NCBI GenBank assembly: GCA_035308525.1
Contig: DATGGM010000094.1
Span: 1 to 64,000 of the forward strand
Source of the DNA: Bog-159 sp035308525
Lineage (GTDB): Bacteria; Acidobacteriota; Terriglobia; Bryobacterales; Bryobacteraceae
Length of the DNA stretch: 64,000 nt
Direction: 5' to 3'
Shown here: piece by piece, positions 45,724 through 55,444 of the stretch
How positions within the stretch are numbered: the first letter of the stretch is position 1
Layout: every line of letters starts with the position of its first letter
The notes under the pieces: generated by a model
Told to the model about the DNA's origin: nothing
What the model saw: the letters and a program-made list of their open reading frames with translations, nothing else
Database searches by the model: none
Translations under genes and position numbers: made by a program

Positions 45724-46566
45724 GTGGCCGAACCTTCCGGCCAGGCGCCGAAGCCACCCAAGGTTTCGGTCCTGGTGGTTTCCTACAATCGAAAAGATCT
45801 TTTGCGGCGCGCCCTCGAAGCCTTGGAGCAGTCGGAAGCCCGCCAGACGTTCGAGATCGTGGTGGTGGACAACGGGTCCACGGACGGCAGCCAACTGCTC
45901 GAAAGCGAATACCCGCGCGCGCGGTTTATCCGCATACCACGCAATTTCGGATTGACCAAGGCCCTCAACCTGGGCATTCGCGGATCCGAGGGCGAGTATG
46001 TTTTCTTCCTGCATGAAGACACGGAGGTCTTCCCGGACACCGTTCGCCTGTTGACGGAATTGCTGGACGCGCAGCCGGAGGCGGGAGCCGCGTGCCCGCT
46101 GCTGGTGGACTCCGGGGGACGGCCGGCGCCGCAATTGGGGCGGTTTCCGCCGGACGATACCTGGGAGCCCGCGCCGCCGGGTACCCAGCCGATGCCGGTC
46201 GACTATCCGCGCGGCGCGGCCCTGATGATGCGCCGCTTTTTCCTGACGGCTATCCGCCAGATCGACGAGCGCTACGGGCAATTCGGCAGCGATGCGGACC
46301 TTTGTTTCCAGATCCGGCGGGCCGGCAAAAAGATCCTGCTGGCGCCGGCGTCCCAGGCGCGGCATGTGGGTCGAGAAGCGGAATCCGCGCTGCGGCGGGC
46401 CGACCAGAAACAGGGTAAAGTGGCCTGGATGCGCAAATATGGCGGCTTCCGAAGCGGTCTGGGGGCGCAACTGGGGGCCGCTTTCGGCGCCTTGGGATCG
46501 TTCCAATTGGGCACCCTCCGTTATCTTTTGGCAGGGCAGAAAGTTGACGGAAGTCAGCAGGAGTAA
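45724..46566 (+). CDS. GT2-family glycosyltransferase (rhamnosyltransferase-like)
   Basis: 280 aa from GTG 45724. The frame is open upstream to 45457, but that part antisenses the S41 protease and is not family-like. KVSVLVVSYNRKDLLRRALE opens the GT-A domain; VVVDNGSTDGSQLLE binds the nucleotide sugar; FFLHEDTEVFPD carries an acidic metal motif (His-Glu-Asp in place of the usual Asp-x-Asp); YGQFGSDADLCFQIRRAGKK is the acceptor/base region. It likely adds a sugar to a cell-surface polymer. The start codon is uncertain. Confidence 0.82.
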   Translation: MAEPSGQAPKPPKVSVLVVSYNRKDLLRRALEALEQSEARQTFEIVVVDNGSTDGSQLLESEYPRARFIRIPRNFGLTKALNLGIRGSEGEYVFFLHEDTEVFPDTVRLLTELLDAQPEAGAACPLLVDSGGRPAPQLGRFPPDDTWEPAPPGTQPMPVDYPRGAALMMRRFFLTAIRQIDERYGQFGSDADLCFQIRRAGKKILLAPASQARHVGREAESALRRADQKQGKVAWMRKYGGFRSGLGAQLGAAFGALGSFQLGTLRYLLAGQKVDGSQQE

Positions 46567-46590
46567 ACCAAAAACAGCCCGTTGGTTGTC

Positions 46591-46596
46591 TATTAT
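46591..46596 (+). promoter_or_regulatory. TATTAT -10 box, leaderless arrangement
   Basis: TATTAT ends eight bases before ATG 46605. It probably drives the coiled-coil membrane protein independently of the glycosyltransferase gene. Confidence 0.4.
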
Positions 46597-46604
46597 CCGC
46601 TATC

Positions 46605-47087
46605 ATGTGGCTAATGGACGCGATTCTCTGGATCCTGTTGCCCGGCTTTGTGGCGGTCGGCTCCGGCCTGTTGGCGTTCTATATCATGCAGTCCAGGATG
46701 GAAGTCGCGCTGGCCAGGGAGCGGGAAGCCATGGCGCAGGCGCGCGGCACTCTGGAGGCCGAGAAAAATTCGCTGGAGCAGGCGCTGCGGGGCGCTAAGG
46801 ACGCCGCCCGCCGCGAGGCCCTGGACGAATTTCTGGCCGACGTGCATGTGGAGCAGCGGCATTACGTACGCGACAATAAGCTGCTGTTTCAGAACCGCAA
46901 GGCGCTGGTGCTGCAGGAGCGCATCTTTTTCCGCAACATTCCGCTCTCGAACTGGATCGAGCACGAGATCGTGCTGCAGGAAGGCGAGGACGTGGACAAA
47001 GCCGCGCGCAGCTTGACATCTTTCGTGGAACTGGTCAGCGTGGAGCAGCCGCAGCAGCCGCCCAACGGCAACCGGCTGCTGCGATAG
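46605..47087 (+). CDS. Single-pass membrane protein with coiled coil
   Basis: 160 aa. One membrane helix (AILWILLPGFVAVGSGLLAF, residues 6-25) is followed by a charged coiled coil (MEVALAREREAMAQARGTLE to about residue 80). A C-terminal soluble segment (VHVEQRHYVRDNKLLFQNRK, LVLQERIFFRNIPLSNWIEH) ends in a Pro/Gln/Asn tail. The family is unknown to me. Genes of this plan occur beside peptide-modification and ATP-grasp genes in other genomes, but a link with the ligase block starting 65 bases downstream is only inferred from position and strand. Confidence 0.72.
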   Translation: MWLMDAILWILLPGFVAVGSGLLAFYIMQSRMEVALAREREAMAQARGTLEAEKNSLEQALRGAKDAARREALDEFLADVHVEQRHYVRDNKLLFQNRKALVLQERIFFRNIPLSNWIEHEIVLQEGEDVDKAARSLTSFVELVSVEQPQQPPNGNRLLR

Positions 47088-47134
47088 TTTTGCAAAGCCC
47101 CCGTGGCACCAGGCGAAACCCGGCCCAAGCTTGG

Positions 47135-47140
47135 TAAACT
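47135..47140 (+). promoter_or_regulatory. TAAACT candidate -10 box upstream of the ligase block
   Basis: TAAACT ends 12 bases before ATG 47153, so a leader of about five bases is expected. It is the only promoter-like element found just before the four-gene ligase block. Confidence 0.3.
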
Positions 47141-47152
47141 CAATCCAGTCGC

Positions 47153-48109
47153 ATGAAGAAAATCGGCATTCTCTACGGCATGGAAAACAGCTTTCCAGGC
47201 GCTTTGGTGGACCGCATTAACTCGTTCCAGGCGCCGGACGTACACGCCGAGAGCCTGGTGGTGGGCGGTGTGGGGATGGCGCAGCCGAGCGGCTACCGCG
47301 TGATCGTCGACCGCATTTCCCAGGACATCCCGTTTTACCGCTCCTACCTGAAGAATGCGGTGCTGGGCGGCGCCATCGTGATCAATAATCCCTTCTGGTG
47401 GAGCGCCGACGACAAGTTCTTCAATTACGCCATGGCCGAGCGCATCGGCGTGGCGGTACCGCGCACCGTGCTGCTGCCCCACAAGAAGCATCCGCCGGAC
47501 ACCACGGAGCGCTCCATGCGCAACCTACGGTATCCGTTGAACTGGGACGAGATTTTCGATTATGTGGGCTTCCCGGCCTTCCTGAAACCGCACGCCGGCG
47601 GCGGCTGGAAGAGCGTCTACAAAGTGGACAATCCGCAAGAGCTGTTTGCGGCCTACGATCAGACCGGGGAGTTGTGCATGACCCTGCAGAAGGCCGTCGA
47701 CTTCACCGAGTATTTCCGCTGCTACGTGATCGGCCGGGAAAAAGTGTGGGTGATGCGCTACGATCCCAAGCAGCCGCACGCGGACCGCTACGTGAAGAAT
47801 CCGCCGCCCATTGAACCCGCCATGTACGCGCGCGTGACAGGCGACTGCCTGAAGTTGTGCCGGGCGCTGGGCTATGACATGAACACCGTGGAATTCGCGG
47901 TGGAGGACGGCATACCGTACGCCATCGACTTCCTGAACCCGGCTCCGGACGCGGACGTGCATTCGGTCGGGCCGGAGAACTTCGAGTGGGTAGTGAATGC
48001 CATGGCGGAACTGGCCATCCAGAAAGCGCTCAGCGACGAGCAGCCCGCCGCCGAGTTCCGATGGGCAAATTTCCTGGCAGGAAACAGGTCCCATGCCGCG
48101 GGCTTATAG
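47153..48109 (+). CDS. RimK-like ATP-grasp ligase
   Basis: 318 aa, the size of RimK, GshB and Ddl enzymes. The N-terminal pre-ATP-grasp domain starts KKIGILYGMENSFPGALVDR. The ATP-grasp core has FLKPHAGGGWKSVYKV (nucleotide-binding Lys and Gly loop), MTLQKAVDFTEYFRCYVIG, and NTVEFAVEDGIPYAIDFLNP with the magnesium-binding Glu and Asn. It should activate a carboxylate by acyl-phosphate and join it to an amine. The substrate is unknown. Followed 40 bases later by the GCS2-type ligase, an arrangement reminiscent of GshA/GshB pairs but with enzymes of other subfamilies. Confidence 0.85.
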   Translation: MKKIGILYGMENSFPGALVDRINSFQAPDVHAESLVVGGVGMAQPSGYRVIVDRISQDIPFYRSYLKNAVLGGAIVINNPFWWSADDKFFNYAMAERIGVAVPRTVLLPHKKHPPDTTERSMRNLRYPLNWDEIFDYVGFPAFLKPHAGGGWKSVYKVDNPQELFAAYDQTGELCMTLQKAVDFTEYFRCYVIGREKVWVMRYDPKQPHADRYVKNPPPIEPAMYARVTGDCLKLCRALGYDMNTVEFAVEDGIPYAIDFLNPAPDADVHSVGPENFEWVVNAMAELAIQKALSDEQPAAEFRWANFLAGNRSHAAGL

Positions 48110-48149
48110 TTCCGGAGACGCCGCATAATAGTAAGCAAGGAGTACCCGC

Positions 48150-49286
48150 ATGAGACCTAGCCTGAGCATCGGCATCGAGGAAGAATATCAAACCATCGAT
48201 CCCGAGACCCGCGACCTGCGCTCCCACATCGGAATAGAGATGATCGAGAAGGGCAAAGCCGTTCTGACGGAGCGGGTCAAGCCCGAGATGCACCAGTCGG
48301 TGATCGAGGCCGGCACGCGGATCTGCCGGAACATCCAGGAGGCGCGTGCCGAAATCACCATGATCCGCCGCAACCTGATCGACCTGGCTAAGCAGCACGG
48401 GCTGCGCCTGGCGGCCGCGGCCTCGCATCCCTTCGCGGACTGGAGCAAACAGGAGATCTATCCGGACGAGCGTTATCACACCATCGTAGAGGACATGCAG
48501 ATGGTTGCGCGCGCCAACCTGATCTTCGGGCTGCACGTGCACATCGGCGTGGAAGACCCGGAGACGGCCATCCACATCATGAACGCGGCGCGCTATTTCC
48601 TCCCCCACATTCTGGCGCTCTCCACCAACTCGCCTTTCTGGCGCGGCATGGACACGGGCTTGAAATCCTACCGCTGCAAGGTCTTCGATAAGTTCCCGCG
48701 CACCAACATACCGGATTACTTTCCCAGTTACGGCGAATACGAGAGTTTCATCAACCTGCTCATCAAAACCAATTGCATCGACAACGCCAAGAAGATCTGG
48801 TGGGATATCCGTCCTCATCCGTATTTCAGCACCCTGGAATTCCGGGTGTGCGATATTCCCATGCGCGCCGACGAGACCCTGGCGCTGGCCGCGCTGATCC
48901 AGGCCACGGTGGCCAAACTCTACAAGCTGCACTCCATGAACCAGGGCTTCCGGCTCTACCGGCGGGCACTCATCATGGAAAATAAGTGGCGCGCGCTGCG
49001 CTACGGAATCGACGGCAAGTTGATCGACTTCGGCAAGCGCGTGGAGGTGCCCATGTGCGACCTCATGGATGAGTACATCGAGATCATCGACGACGTGGTG
49101 GATGAACTGGGCAGCCGCGATGAGATTAACTACATCCGGGAGATACTAAAGAATGGTACTGGCGCCGACCGCCAGTTGCGCGTCTGGAACGAGACGCACG
49201 ATATGAAAAAAGTGGTGGATTACATCGTCCAGGAAACCGAAGCGGGCATTTACGACACCGGGAAAAGGCAGGCCGCCGCGAAGTGA
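48150..49286 (+). CDS. Carboxylate-amine ligase, YbdK/GCS2-type (glutamate-cysteine ligase-like)
   Basis: 378 aa, near the length of E. coli YbdK. RPSLSIGIEEEYQTIDPETR opens with the GIEEEY motif of the glutamate-cysteine-ligase 2 family, and GLHVHIGVEDPETAIHIMNA and PHPYFSTLEFRVCDIPMRAD carry the other active-site signatures. YbdK has weak gamma-glutamyl-cysteine activity, but other members make different amide bonds, so the product here is open. SD AAGGAG. Its stop overlaps the peptidase start (49283-49286). Confidence 0.9.
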   Translation: MRPSLSIGIEEEYQTIDPETRDLRSHIGIEMIEKGKAVLTERVKPEMHQSVIEAGTRICRNIQEARAEITMIRRNLIDLAKQHGLRLAAAASHPFADWSKQEIYPDERYHTIVEDMQMVARANLIFGLHVHIGVEDPETAIHIMNAARYFLPHILALSTNSPFWRGMDTGLKSYRCKVFDKFPRTNIPDYFPSYGEYESFINLLIKTNCIDNAKKIWWDIRPHPYFSTLEFRVCDIPMRADETLALAALIQATVAKLYKLHSMNQGFRLYRRALIMENKWRALRYGIDGKLIDFGKRVEVPMCDLMDEYIEIIDDVVDELGSRDEINYIREILKNGTGADRQLRVWNETHDMKKVVDYIVQETEAGIYDTGKRQAAAK

Positions 49287-50314
49287 ACAGTGCATTAAAC
49301 GGAATTGGCATACAGCCGGAACTGGTGGAGGGCGCGCGGAACGCCATCAACGTCTGCCTGCGCGTGCAGCCGCGCGAGAAAGTCACGCTGATTACCGACC
49401 GGGCCAGCATCGATATCGCCGCCGCACTGGCCGGCGAACTGGATAAGGTAGAAGCGAATTACCGGTCCTGGCTGCTCGAAGACGTGGCGCCGCGCCCGCT
49501 GGCCGAAATGCCGGGCGTGGTGCTGGACGACCTGGAGTCGAGCGGCGTCAGCATCTTCGCCGCGCTGGCACAAGCCAACGAGCTGCGCTCGCGCATGCAG
49601 ATGACCGAAGTGGTGGCCCGCCGCCGGATCCGCCACGCCCATATGGTCAATATCACCAAGCAGATCATGTGCGACGGGATGCGCGCGGATTTCCGCGAAG
49701 TGGATCGCATCAGCCTGAGGGTGATGGAGATCGCCCGCTCGGCCACGCTGGTGCGCGCCAAGACGCCCGCGGGAACGGACCTGACCGCCGAGATGAACCC
49801 CGACTACAAGTGGCTCAAGACCAGCGGCATAATCAGCGCCAATACCTGGGGAAATTTGCCGGGTGGCGAAATCTTCACCACGCCGGGCGAGGTCAACGGC
49901 ACCTTTGTAGTGGACGGCGTGGTGGGCGACTACCTGTGCGCCAAGTATGGCGACCTGCACGCCGAGCCGCTGACCATCCGGGTGAAGGGCAACCGGCTTA
50001 CGGAAGCACACTCCGCCAATCGCGCGCTCGAAGATGAATTCTGGCGATATACGCATACCGACGAGAACAGCGACCGCGTGGGCGAGTTTGCCATCGGCAC
50101 CAATATCGGCGTGCGCGACGTGATCGGTAACATTTTGCAGGATGAAAAGATTCCGGGCGTGCACATCGCGTTCGGCGATCCTTACGGCACGTATACCGGT
50201 GCGGCGTGGCGCTCGACCACGCACATAGACGTGGTGGGCCGCAAATTCGATATCTGGGCGGACGAACGCCTGATCATGCGGCGCGGCGAATTCGTGCTGG
50301 AGGACGGAGCTTAA
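49283..50314 (+). CDS. M29-family-like aminopeptidase
   Basis: 343 aa, shorter than typical M29 enzymes (about 410). Candidate metal ligands are Glu in GEIFTTP, His in GVHIAFGDPYG, and His and Asp in TTHIDVV, in M29 order. GTFVVDGVVGDYL and WADERLIMRRGEFVLEDG also fit. It would remove N-terminal residues from peptides in the cytoplasm; there is no signal. It overlaps the GCS2-type ligase (GTGA, 49283-49286) and the next gene begins five bases after its stop. It may trim or recycle the product of the two ligases. Confidence 0.83.
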   Translation: MNSALNGIGIQPELVEGARNAINVCLRVQPREKVTLITDRASIDIAAALAGELDKVEANYRSWLLEDVAPRPLAEMPGVVLDDLESSGVSIFAALAQANELRSRMQMTEVVARRRIRHAHMVNITKQIMCDGMRADFREVDRISLRVMEIARSATLVRAKTPAGTDLTAEMNPDYKWLKTSGIISANTWGNLPGGEIFTTPGEVNGTFVVDGVVGDYLCAKYGDLHAEPLTIRVKGNRLTEAHSANRALEDEFWRYTHTDENSDRVGEFAIGTNIGVRDVIGNILQDEKIPGVHIAFGDPYGTYTGAAWRSTTHIDVVGRKFDIWADERLIMRRGEFVLEDGA

Positions 50315-50319
50315 GACGA

Positions 50320-51501
50320 TTGATTCCCGCGCTCCGAGAACGCTTCAACGCCGGCTTCACGCCGGAAAAATACGCCGCCTTCCTGTCGCGTCTCGAAGCC
50401 GATTCGGGCGCGCCGGTGACATTCCGCAATTGCGAGACTCCCTGCTTCTTTCCTCTGCCTCTGATTGAGAGCATGGCGCGCGACGGAGAGGAACTGATCC
50501 GCCAGTTGACCACGCCTGAGTATCAGGCTATTGGCGGGCAAGCCGTTCCGCCGCAATTCGACGTTCCCGGTGAGCCTGAGCATCCGCTTTTCCTGCAGGT
50601 GGATTTCGGCCTGGTGCGCGAGCCGTCAGGCGAGATCGCCCCGCGCCTCGTGGAGATTCAGGCGTTTCCGTCGCTGTACGCTTATCAGCCGGTTCTGTCG
50701 CAGGTGTACGTGGAGGCGTACGGGCTGGATGGTTCTCTGCGCTACCTATTGAGCGGGCTGGATGTCACTCAATATACGGCGCTTTTGAAACGCGCCATTC
50801 TGGGCGGCCATCGCCCGGAAAACGTGGTCCTGATGGAGATCGATCCGCAACACCAGAAAACGCTGGCGGATTTCGTGCTCACGGAACGGATGTTCGGCGT
50901 GCGGGCGGTGTGCATCACAGCGATCCGCAAGGAAGGCCGGCGGCTATATTACGAGCGCCACGGGCGCAAGGTGCCCATCCACAGGATCTACAACCGCGCG
51001 ATCATGGACGAACTGCAGCGGCGCGGCATCACGCCGGCGTTTGACTTCCGCGACGACCTGGAGGTTGAGTGGGCCGGCCACCCCAACGATTACTTCCGGA
51101 TTAGTAAGTTCTCGATTCCCTATTTACGGCATCCATCGGTGCCGCAAACCTGGTTTCTCGATCAGTTACACCACATTCCGCGGGATACTGCCAACTATGT
51201 GCTGAAGCCGCTGTTTTCCTTCGCCGGCCTGGGCGTGCGGATCGGCCCCACGCACGAAGAGGTCGCCGCTATCCCACCACAGCAGCGGCGCGACTACATC
51301 CTGCAGGAGCGCATGCACTTCGAGCCTGTGATCGAAACGCCTCTCGGCAAGACATGCGCCGAGATTCGCATCATGTACATCTGGCTGGATACGCTGCTGC
51401 CGGTGTCCCTGCTGGTGCGCATGGGCCGGGGTGCCATGATGGGCGTGGACCACAACAGGAATCTCGAGTGGGTGGGGGCTTCGGCGGGCCTGTGCGCATA
51501 G
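50320..51501 (+). CDS. Second ATP-grasp-like protein, TTG start
   Basis: 393 aa from TTG 50320, five bases after the peptidase stop, with GGAG at 50305-50308. No ATG lies near the conserved N-terminus. Likely ATP-grasp elements are ANYVLKPLFSFAGLGVRIGP (nucleotide Lys and glycine loop, about residues 290-309), DYILQERMHFEPVIETPLG (Glu) and CAEIRIMYIW (metal site). The N-terminal half does not resemble standard pre-ATP-grasp domains (PLFLQVDFGLVREPSGEIAP, ENVVLMEIDPQHQ). It is most likely an unclassified amide or peptide ligase that completes the block. The family call is tentative. Confidence 0.72.
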   Translation: MIPALRERFNAGFTPEKYAAFLSRLEADSGAPVTFRNCETPCFFPLPLIESMARDGEELIRQLTTPEYQAIGGQAVPPQFDVPGEPEHPLFLQVDFGLVREPSGEIAPRLVEIQAFPSLYAYQPVLSQVYVEAYGLDGSLRYLLSGLDVTQYTALLKRAILGGHRPENVVLMEIDPQHQKTLADFVLTERMFGVRAVCITAIRKEGRRLYYERHGRKVPIHRIYNRAIMDELQRRGITPAFDFRDDLEVEWAGHPNDYFRISKFSIPYLRHPSVPQTWFLDQLHHIPRDTANYVLKPLFSFAGLGVRIGPTHEEVAAIPPQQRRDYILQERMHFEPVIETPLGKTCAEIRIMYIWLDTLLPVSLLVRMGRGAMMGVDHNRNLEWVGASAGLCA

Positions 51502-51795
51502 TGCCGGCTCGGCCTCCCAACGCCTCATAAAGATCCGGCGGGTACTAGAGGTATCAAAACTTTGGTGCTAAGGCAGCCCTCGTTGTTGACCGCACGCTCC
51601 GGGTTTTCCACAACTCGAATATTTCCTCGTCATGTCTGCCCCCCCCGAACACCTCTCAGCAAATGCTTAATTTCAGGTAGGATTATGCTGAACGAGGCCG
51701 CACCTGGCGGAGACCGAACCAGAAATACAGTACTGGCAGCAGCTTCTCCCTGGAACCCGTGTAAGTACTAGACGTCCTGAGGAACGCTTGATCTG
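51502..51795. other. Intergenic region, lower GC, no gene seen
   Basis: About 290 bases after the ligase block, less GC-rich than the surroundings and with a run of nine C around 51639-51647. No terminator-like hairpin with a T-run and no convincing coding frame was found. It may hold the regulatory region of the sigma-54 activator gene. Confidence 0.5.
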
Positions 51796-51824
51796 TTGCA
51801 TTACAGTGTTACTTGAACTAGACT
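51796..51824 (+). promoter_or_regulatory. Promoter candidate of the sigma-54 activator gene
   Basis: TTGCAT (51796-51801) and TAGACT (51819-51824) with a 17-base spacer. Transcription would start near 51831, before ATG 51847, which supports that start over the in-frame TTG at 51829. Confidence 0.45.
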
Positions 51825-51846
51825 GATTTTGACAAGTAGCCCTCGC

Positions 51847-53238
<1,392 letters not shown>

Positions 53239-53253
53239 GCACCTGGCGTCACC

Positions 53254-53760
53254 TTACCACTTGACATTTAGCTGCGGCGAAGAAACGGCGTGCTGCCCTT
53301 CCGGCTCGGTGCGGCTGGACACCACGGTGCCGCCTCGCGTCACCACGGCCGTCAGCTTGGCCTGATCGCGGTAGATCAGCTTTTCGCGCAATTCGCCCGC
53401 TTCCACCGAGATCGCGGTAGAAGCCGGCAGGCCGTATTGCGCCAGGACTTCGGATTCGCGCATACCCGAATTAACCTGACCGGCGTCTGGGATGGCCTTG
53501 GGTGCGGACGGTGCGGGCGGTACAGGCGTCGCAGCCACGGGGACTTCGGGCCGATCCGCCGCGGACTCTTCGCTCCGGGGCCGGGACCTGTGCGTGGCCC
53601 GGGCTGGTTTGGCGGCGGGCGGCTTAGCCGGGGAAGGGTCGCTCACGGTGGGGTGCGTGGCGCCCAGGACGCCGCGGACTTGGGGAATGGAGTCCCGTGC
53701 GACATACAAGACCCCTATTGCAACCAGGGCCGCCAGACCCAACATAGCTTTTTCCATCAT
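53254..53760 (-). CDS. Membrane-anchored protein with possible BamE/SmpA-like domain
   Basis: 168 aa. One N-terminal helix (MLGLAALVAIGVLYVA), a long Pro/Ala/Ser linker (about residues 40-95), then a short domain GQVNSGMRESEVLAQYGLPA, LREKLIYRD, KLTAVVTRGGTVVS. The GMxESEVLxxxGxP pattern is like the BamE/SmpA repeat, found in small envelope proteins. A sequence search would be needed to confirm this. AGGAG lies nine bases before the ATG. Convergent with the sigma-54 activator. Confidence 0.68.
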   Translation of the reverse strand: MMEKAMLGLAALVAIGVLYVARDSIPQVRGVLGATHPTVSDPSPAKPPAAKPARATHRSRPRSEESAADRPEVPVAATPVPPAPSAPKAIPDAGQVNSGMRESEVLAQYGLPASTAISVEAGELREKLIYRDQAKLTAVVTRGGTVVSSRTEPEGQHAVSSPQLNVKW

Positions 53761-53911
53761 AGTGAACCGCTCCTACACATCGCCTTGGATGTAGTATGCG
53801 CCAGTTTCCGCTCCATTACAAGGAATCGTGTGCAAGACGGGGGGACGGCCCACCCCAAGAACGTAATGCAACTGGGCTTAGGGTGATAGAGTTAAATGAG
53901 GAGGGTTGATC

Positions 53912-54478
53912 ATGAAAATATGGCTCTTGCTGGCGGCGGTACTGGCTATATTATCCTTGCCCGTGCGCGGGCAGGAGAGGAACGCGCAACATGGCGGCAG
54001 CCACGCCGATCACGGTGGCGGCTACATCCCCAAGCACGGACCTCCCCCCGCAAAAGCGCAGCCCCGTAGCGCTCCCGCGACCGAACACGGCGCTCCCGCG
54101 GCCGAACATCGCACGTACGCCGACCAGCCGGGACATCCGGAGGCGCCGCACGTTCACACAAACGGGAAATGGGTCGGGCATGACGGTGGACGAGATAATG
54201 CGAATTATCATCTGGACCACCCATGGGAGCACGGACGCTTCACCGGCGGAATCGGACGGGGCCACGTCTTCCGGCTGGCGGGGGGGAACCGGGAGCGCTT
54301 CTGGTTCGGCGGCTTCTACTTCAGCGTGGCCCCCTATGACTTCGGCTACTGCGGCGATTGGCTTTGGGACAGCGATCAAATCGTGATTTACGACGACCCG
54401 GATGATGTGGGCTGGTACCTGGCGTACAACGTGCGGCTAGGCACCTATGTCCACGTCCAGTTTCTGGGCAACAGCTAG
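53912..54478 (+). CDS. Secreted histidine-rich protein
   Basis: 188 aa from ATG 53912 (GAGGAGGG upstream; an in-frame TTG at 53906 is less likely). Signal peptide KIWLLLAAVLAILSLPVRGQ. The first half is low-complexity and full of His, Gly, Pro and Ala (QHGGSHADHGGGYIPKHG, APATEHGAPAAEHRTY, HTNGKWVGHDGG), suggesting metal binding. The second half is aromatic and compact (RERFWFGGFYFSVAPYDFGY, DPDDVGWYLAYNVRLGTYVH). This C-terminal pattern is frequent in small secreted bacterial proteins of unknown role. No partner is adjacent. Confidence 0.72.
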   Translation: MKIWLLLAAVLAILSLPVRGQERNAQHGGSHADHGGGYIPKHGPPPAKAQPRSAPATEHGAPAAEHRTYADQPGHPEAPHVHTNGKWVGHDGGRDNANYHLDHPWEHGRFTGGIGRGHVFRLAGGNRERFWFGGFYFSVAPYDFGYCGDWLWDSDQIVIYDDPDDVGWYLAYNVRLGTYVHVQFLGNS

Positions 54479-54690
54479 CGAGCGGCGATGGCCACACCCC
54501 GGGAAAGCGGCCCGGCAACGGCTGGACTATGCCGGTCATAACGAGGCCGCGCAAGGCTATACCGTACGAGCCTGCGCGGCGAGTTCCCGGCCATCCTGCG
54601 GGTTGGTCATCGCCGGAGATCCGCGGATCGGCAAGGTGCCCGGCGCGCGGCGGCTGAAATCGGAAAGGAAGCGCCGGGCCAGGTAGCTTT

Positions 54691-55407
54691 TTAAAAACGC
54701 GACGAATTGGTGGCAGGCACTGCCGCCTGCTGCACCGCGTACCGGGTCAGATACATGCGGTAGAACAGAAACACCAGGCACATTACCGGCAGCATCAACA
54801 GCGGCGGCTGCCATCCCAGCTCACGGCCGGAAGAGGTCATCAGGGCGACCAGCGCGCCTCCCAACAGATGATACGGAACCGCGAACAGGTAGAATTCCTC
54901 CCAGACAACGCGCAGCGGCACTCTTTGCACCAGGGAAAGCACGCCCGACACCAGCAGCGAGCTCGACAAGAAATAGAGACAGGTGGCCACCGCCAGCACC
55001 ACGGGGGCCGACTCCGTGTGCCACTGCGACCGTATGAAGTGAGAGCACTGGTATGCCGGCAAAAGGCTGGCGCCGACGGCGGACACGCTGAAAAGCACCT
55101 GCACGGCCGCCGGCCGCTTCGCGCTTCTCCAAAGACACTGCACGATCACGCTGGAGCAAGCCATGAGCATAGTCTCGGGAAGCCCCATCTCGGAGATCCC
55201 AAGCAACACGAACACGAATCCAATCGACATGGTGCCGTTGAGTCCCGGCAGGCGCAGCTTGAAGGTGGCGGCAAGCAGCGACAGCAGAACATAAATACCG
55301 CAACGGAACAGATCGTGAGTCCAGGGCGGATCCACAAAGGCGTACACCATCGCCGCTATTCCCGCCGCGCTCACCACCGAGATGTAGATCTTAGCTTTAG
55401 CTGGCAT
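54691..55407 (-). CDS. Polytopic membrane protein, sensor-like domain
   Basis: 238 aa with about seven membrane helices (IYISVVSAAGIAAMVYAF, CGIYVLLSLLAATFKLRL, GFVFVLLGISEMGLPETML, APVVLAVATCLYFLSSSLLV, LFAVPYHLLGGALVALM, LLMLPVMCLVFLFYRMYL). The sequence resembles the N-terminal membrane sensor module attached to GGDEF or HD domains in many acidobacterial signalling proteins, but here it stands alone. GAGGTGA precedes the ATG. Function unknown; an incomplete or stand-alone sensor is possible. Confidence 0.7.
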   Translation of the reverse strand: MPAKAKIYISVVSAAGIAAMVYAFVDPPWTHDLFRCGIYVLLSLLAATFKLRLPGLNGTMSIGFVFVLLGISEMGLPETMLMACSSVIVQCLWRSAKRPAAVQVLFSVSAVGASLLPAYQCSHFIRSQWHTESAPVVLAVATCLYFLSSSLLVSGVLSLVQRVPLRVVWEEFYLFAVPYHLLGGALVALMTSSGRELGWQPPLLMLPVMCLVFLFYRMYLTRYAVQQAAVPATNSSRF

Positions 55408-55444
55408 AAGTCACCTCGCAGAGAACCCTTTGCGCGCAGCGCGC

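Noticed and set aside
51563..51582. Possible sigma-54 promoter (GG, 10 bases, GC) before the activator gene
   Set aside because: Only the GG and GC spacing fits. The bases around them do not match the TGGCAC and TTGC consensus.
51562..51771. Open frame of 69 codons in the gap before the sigma-54 activator
   Set aside because: No ribosome site, no family resemblance and atypical residue use; judged to be chance.
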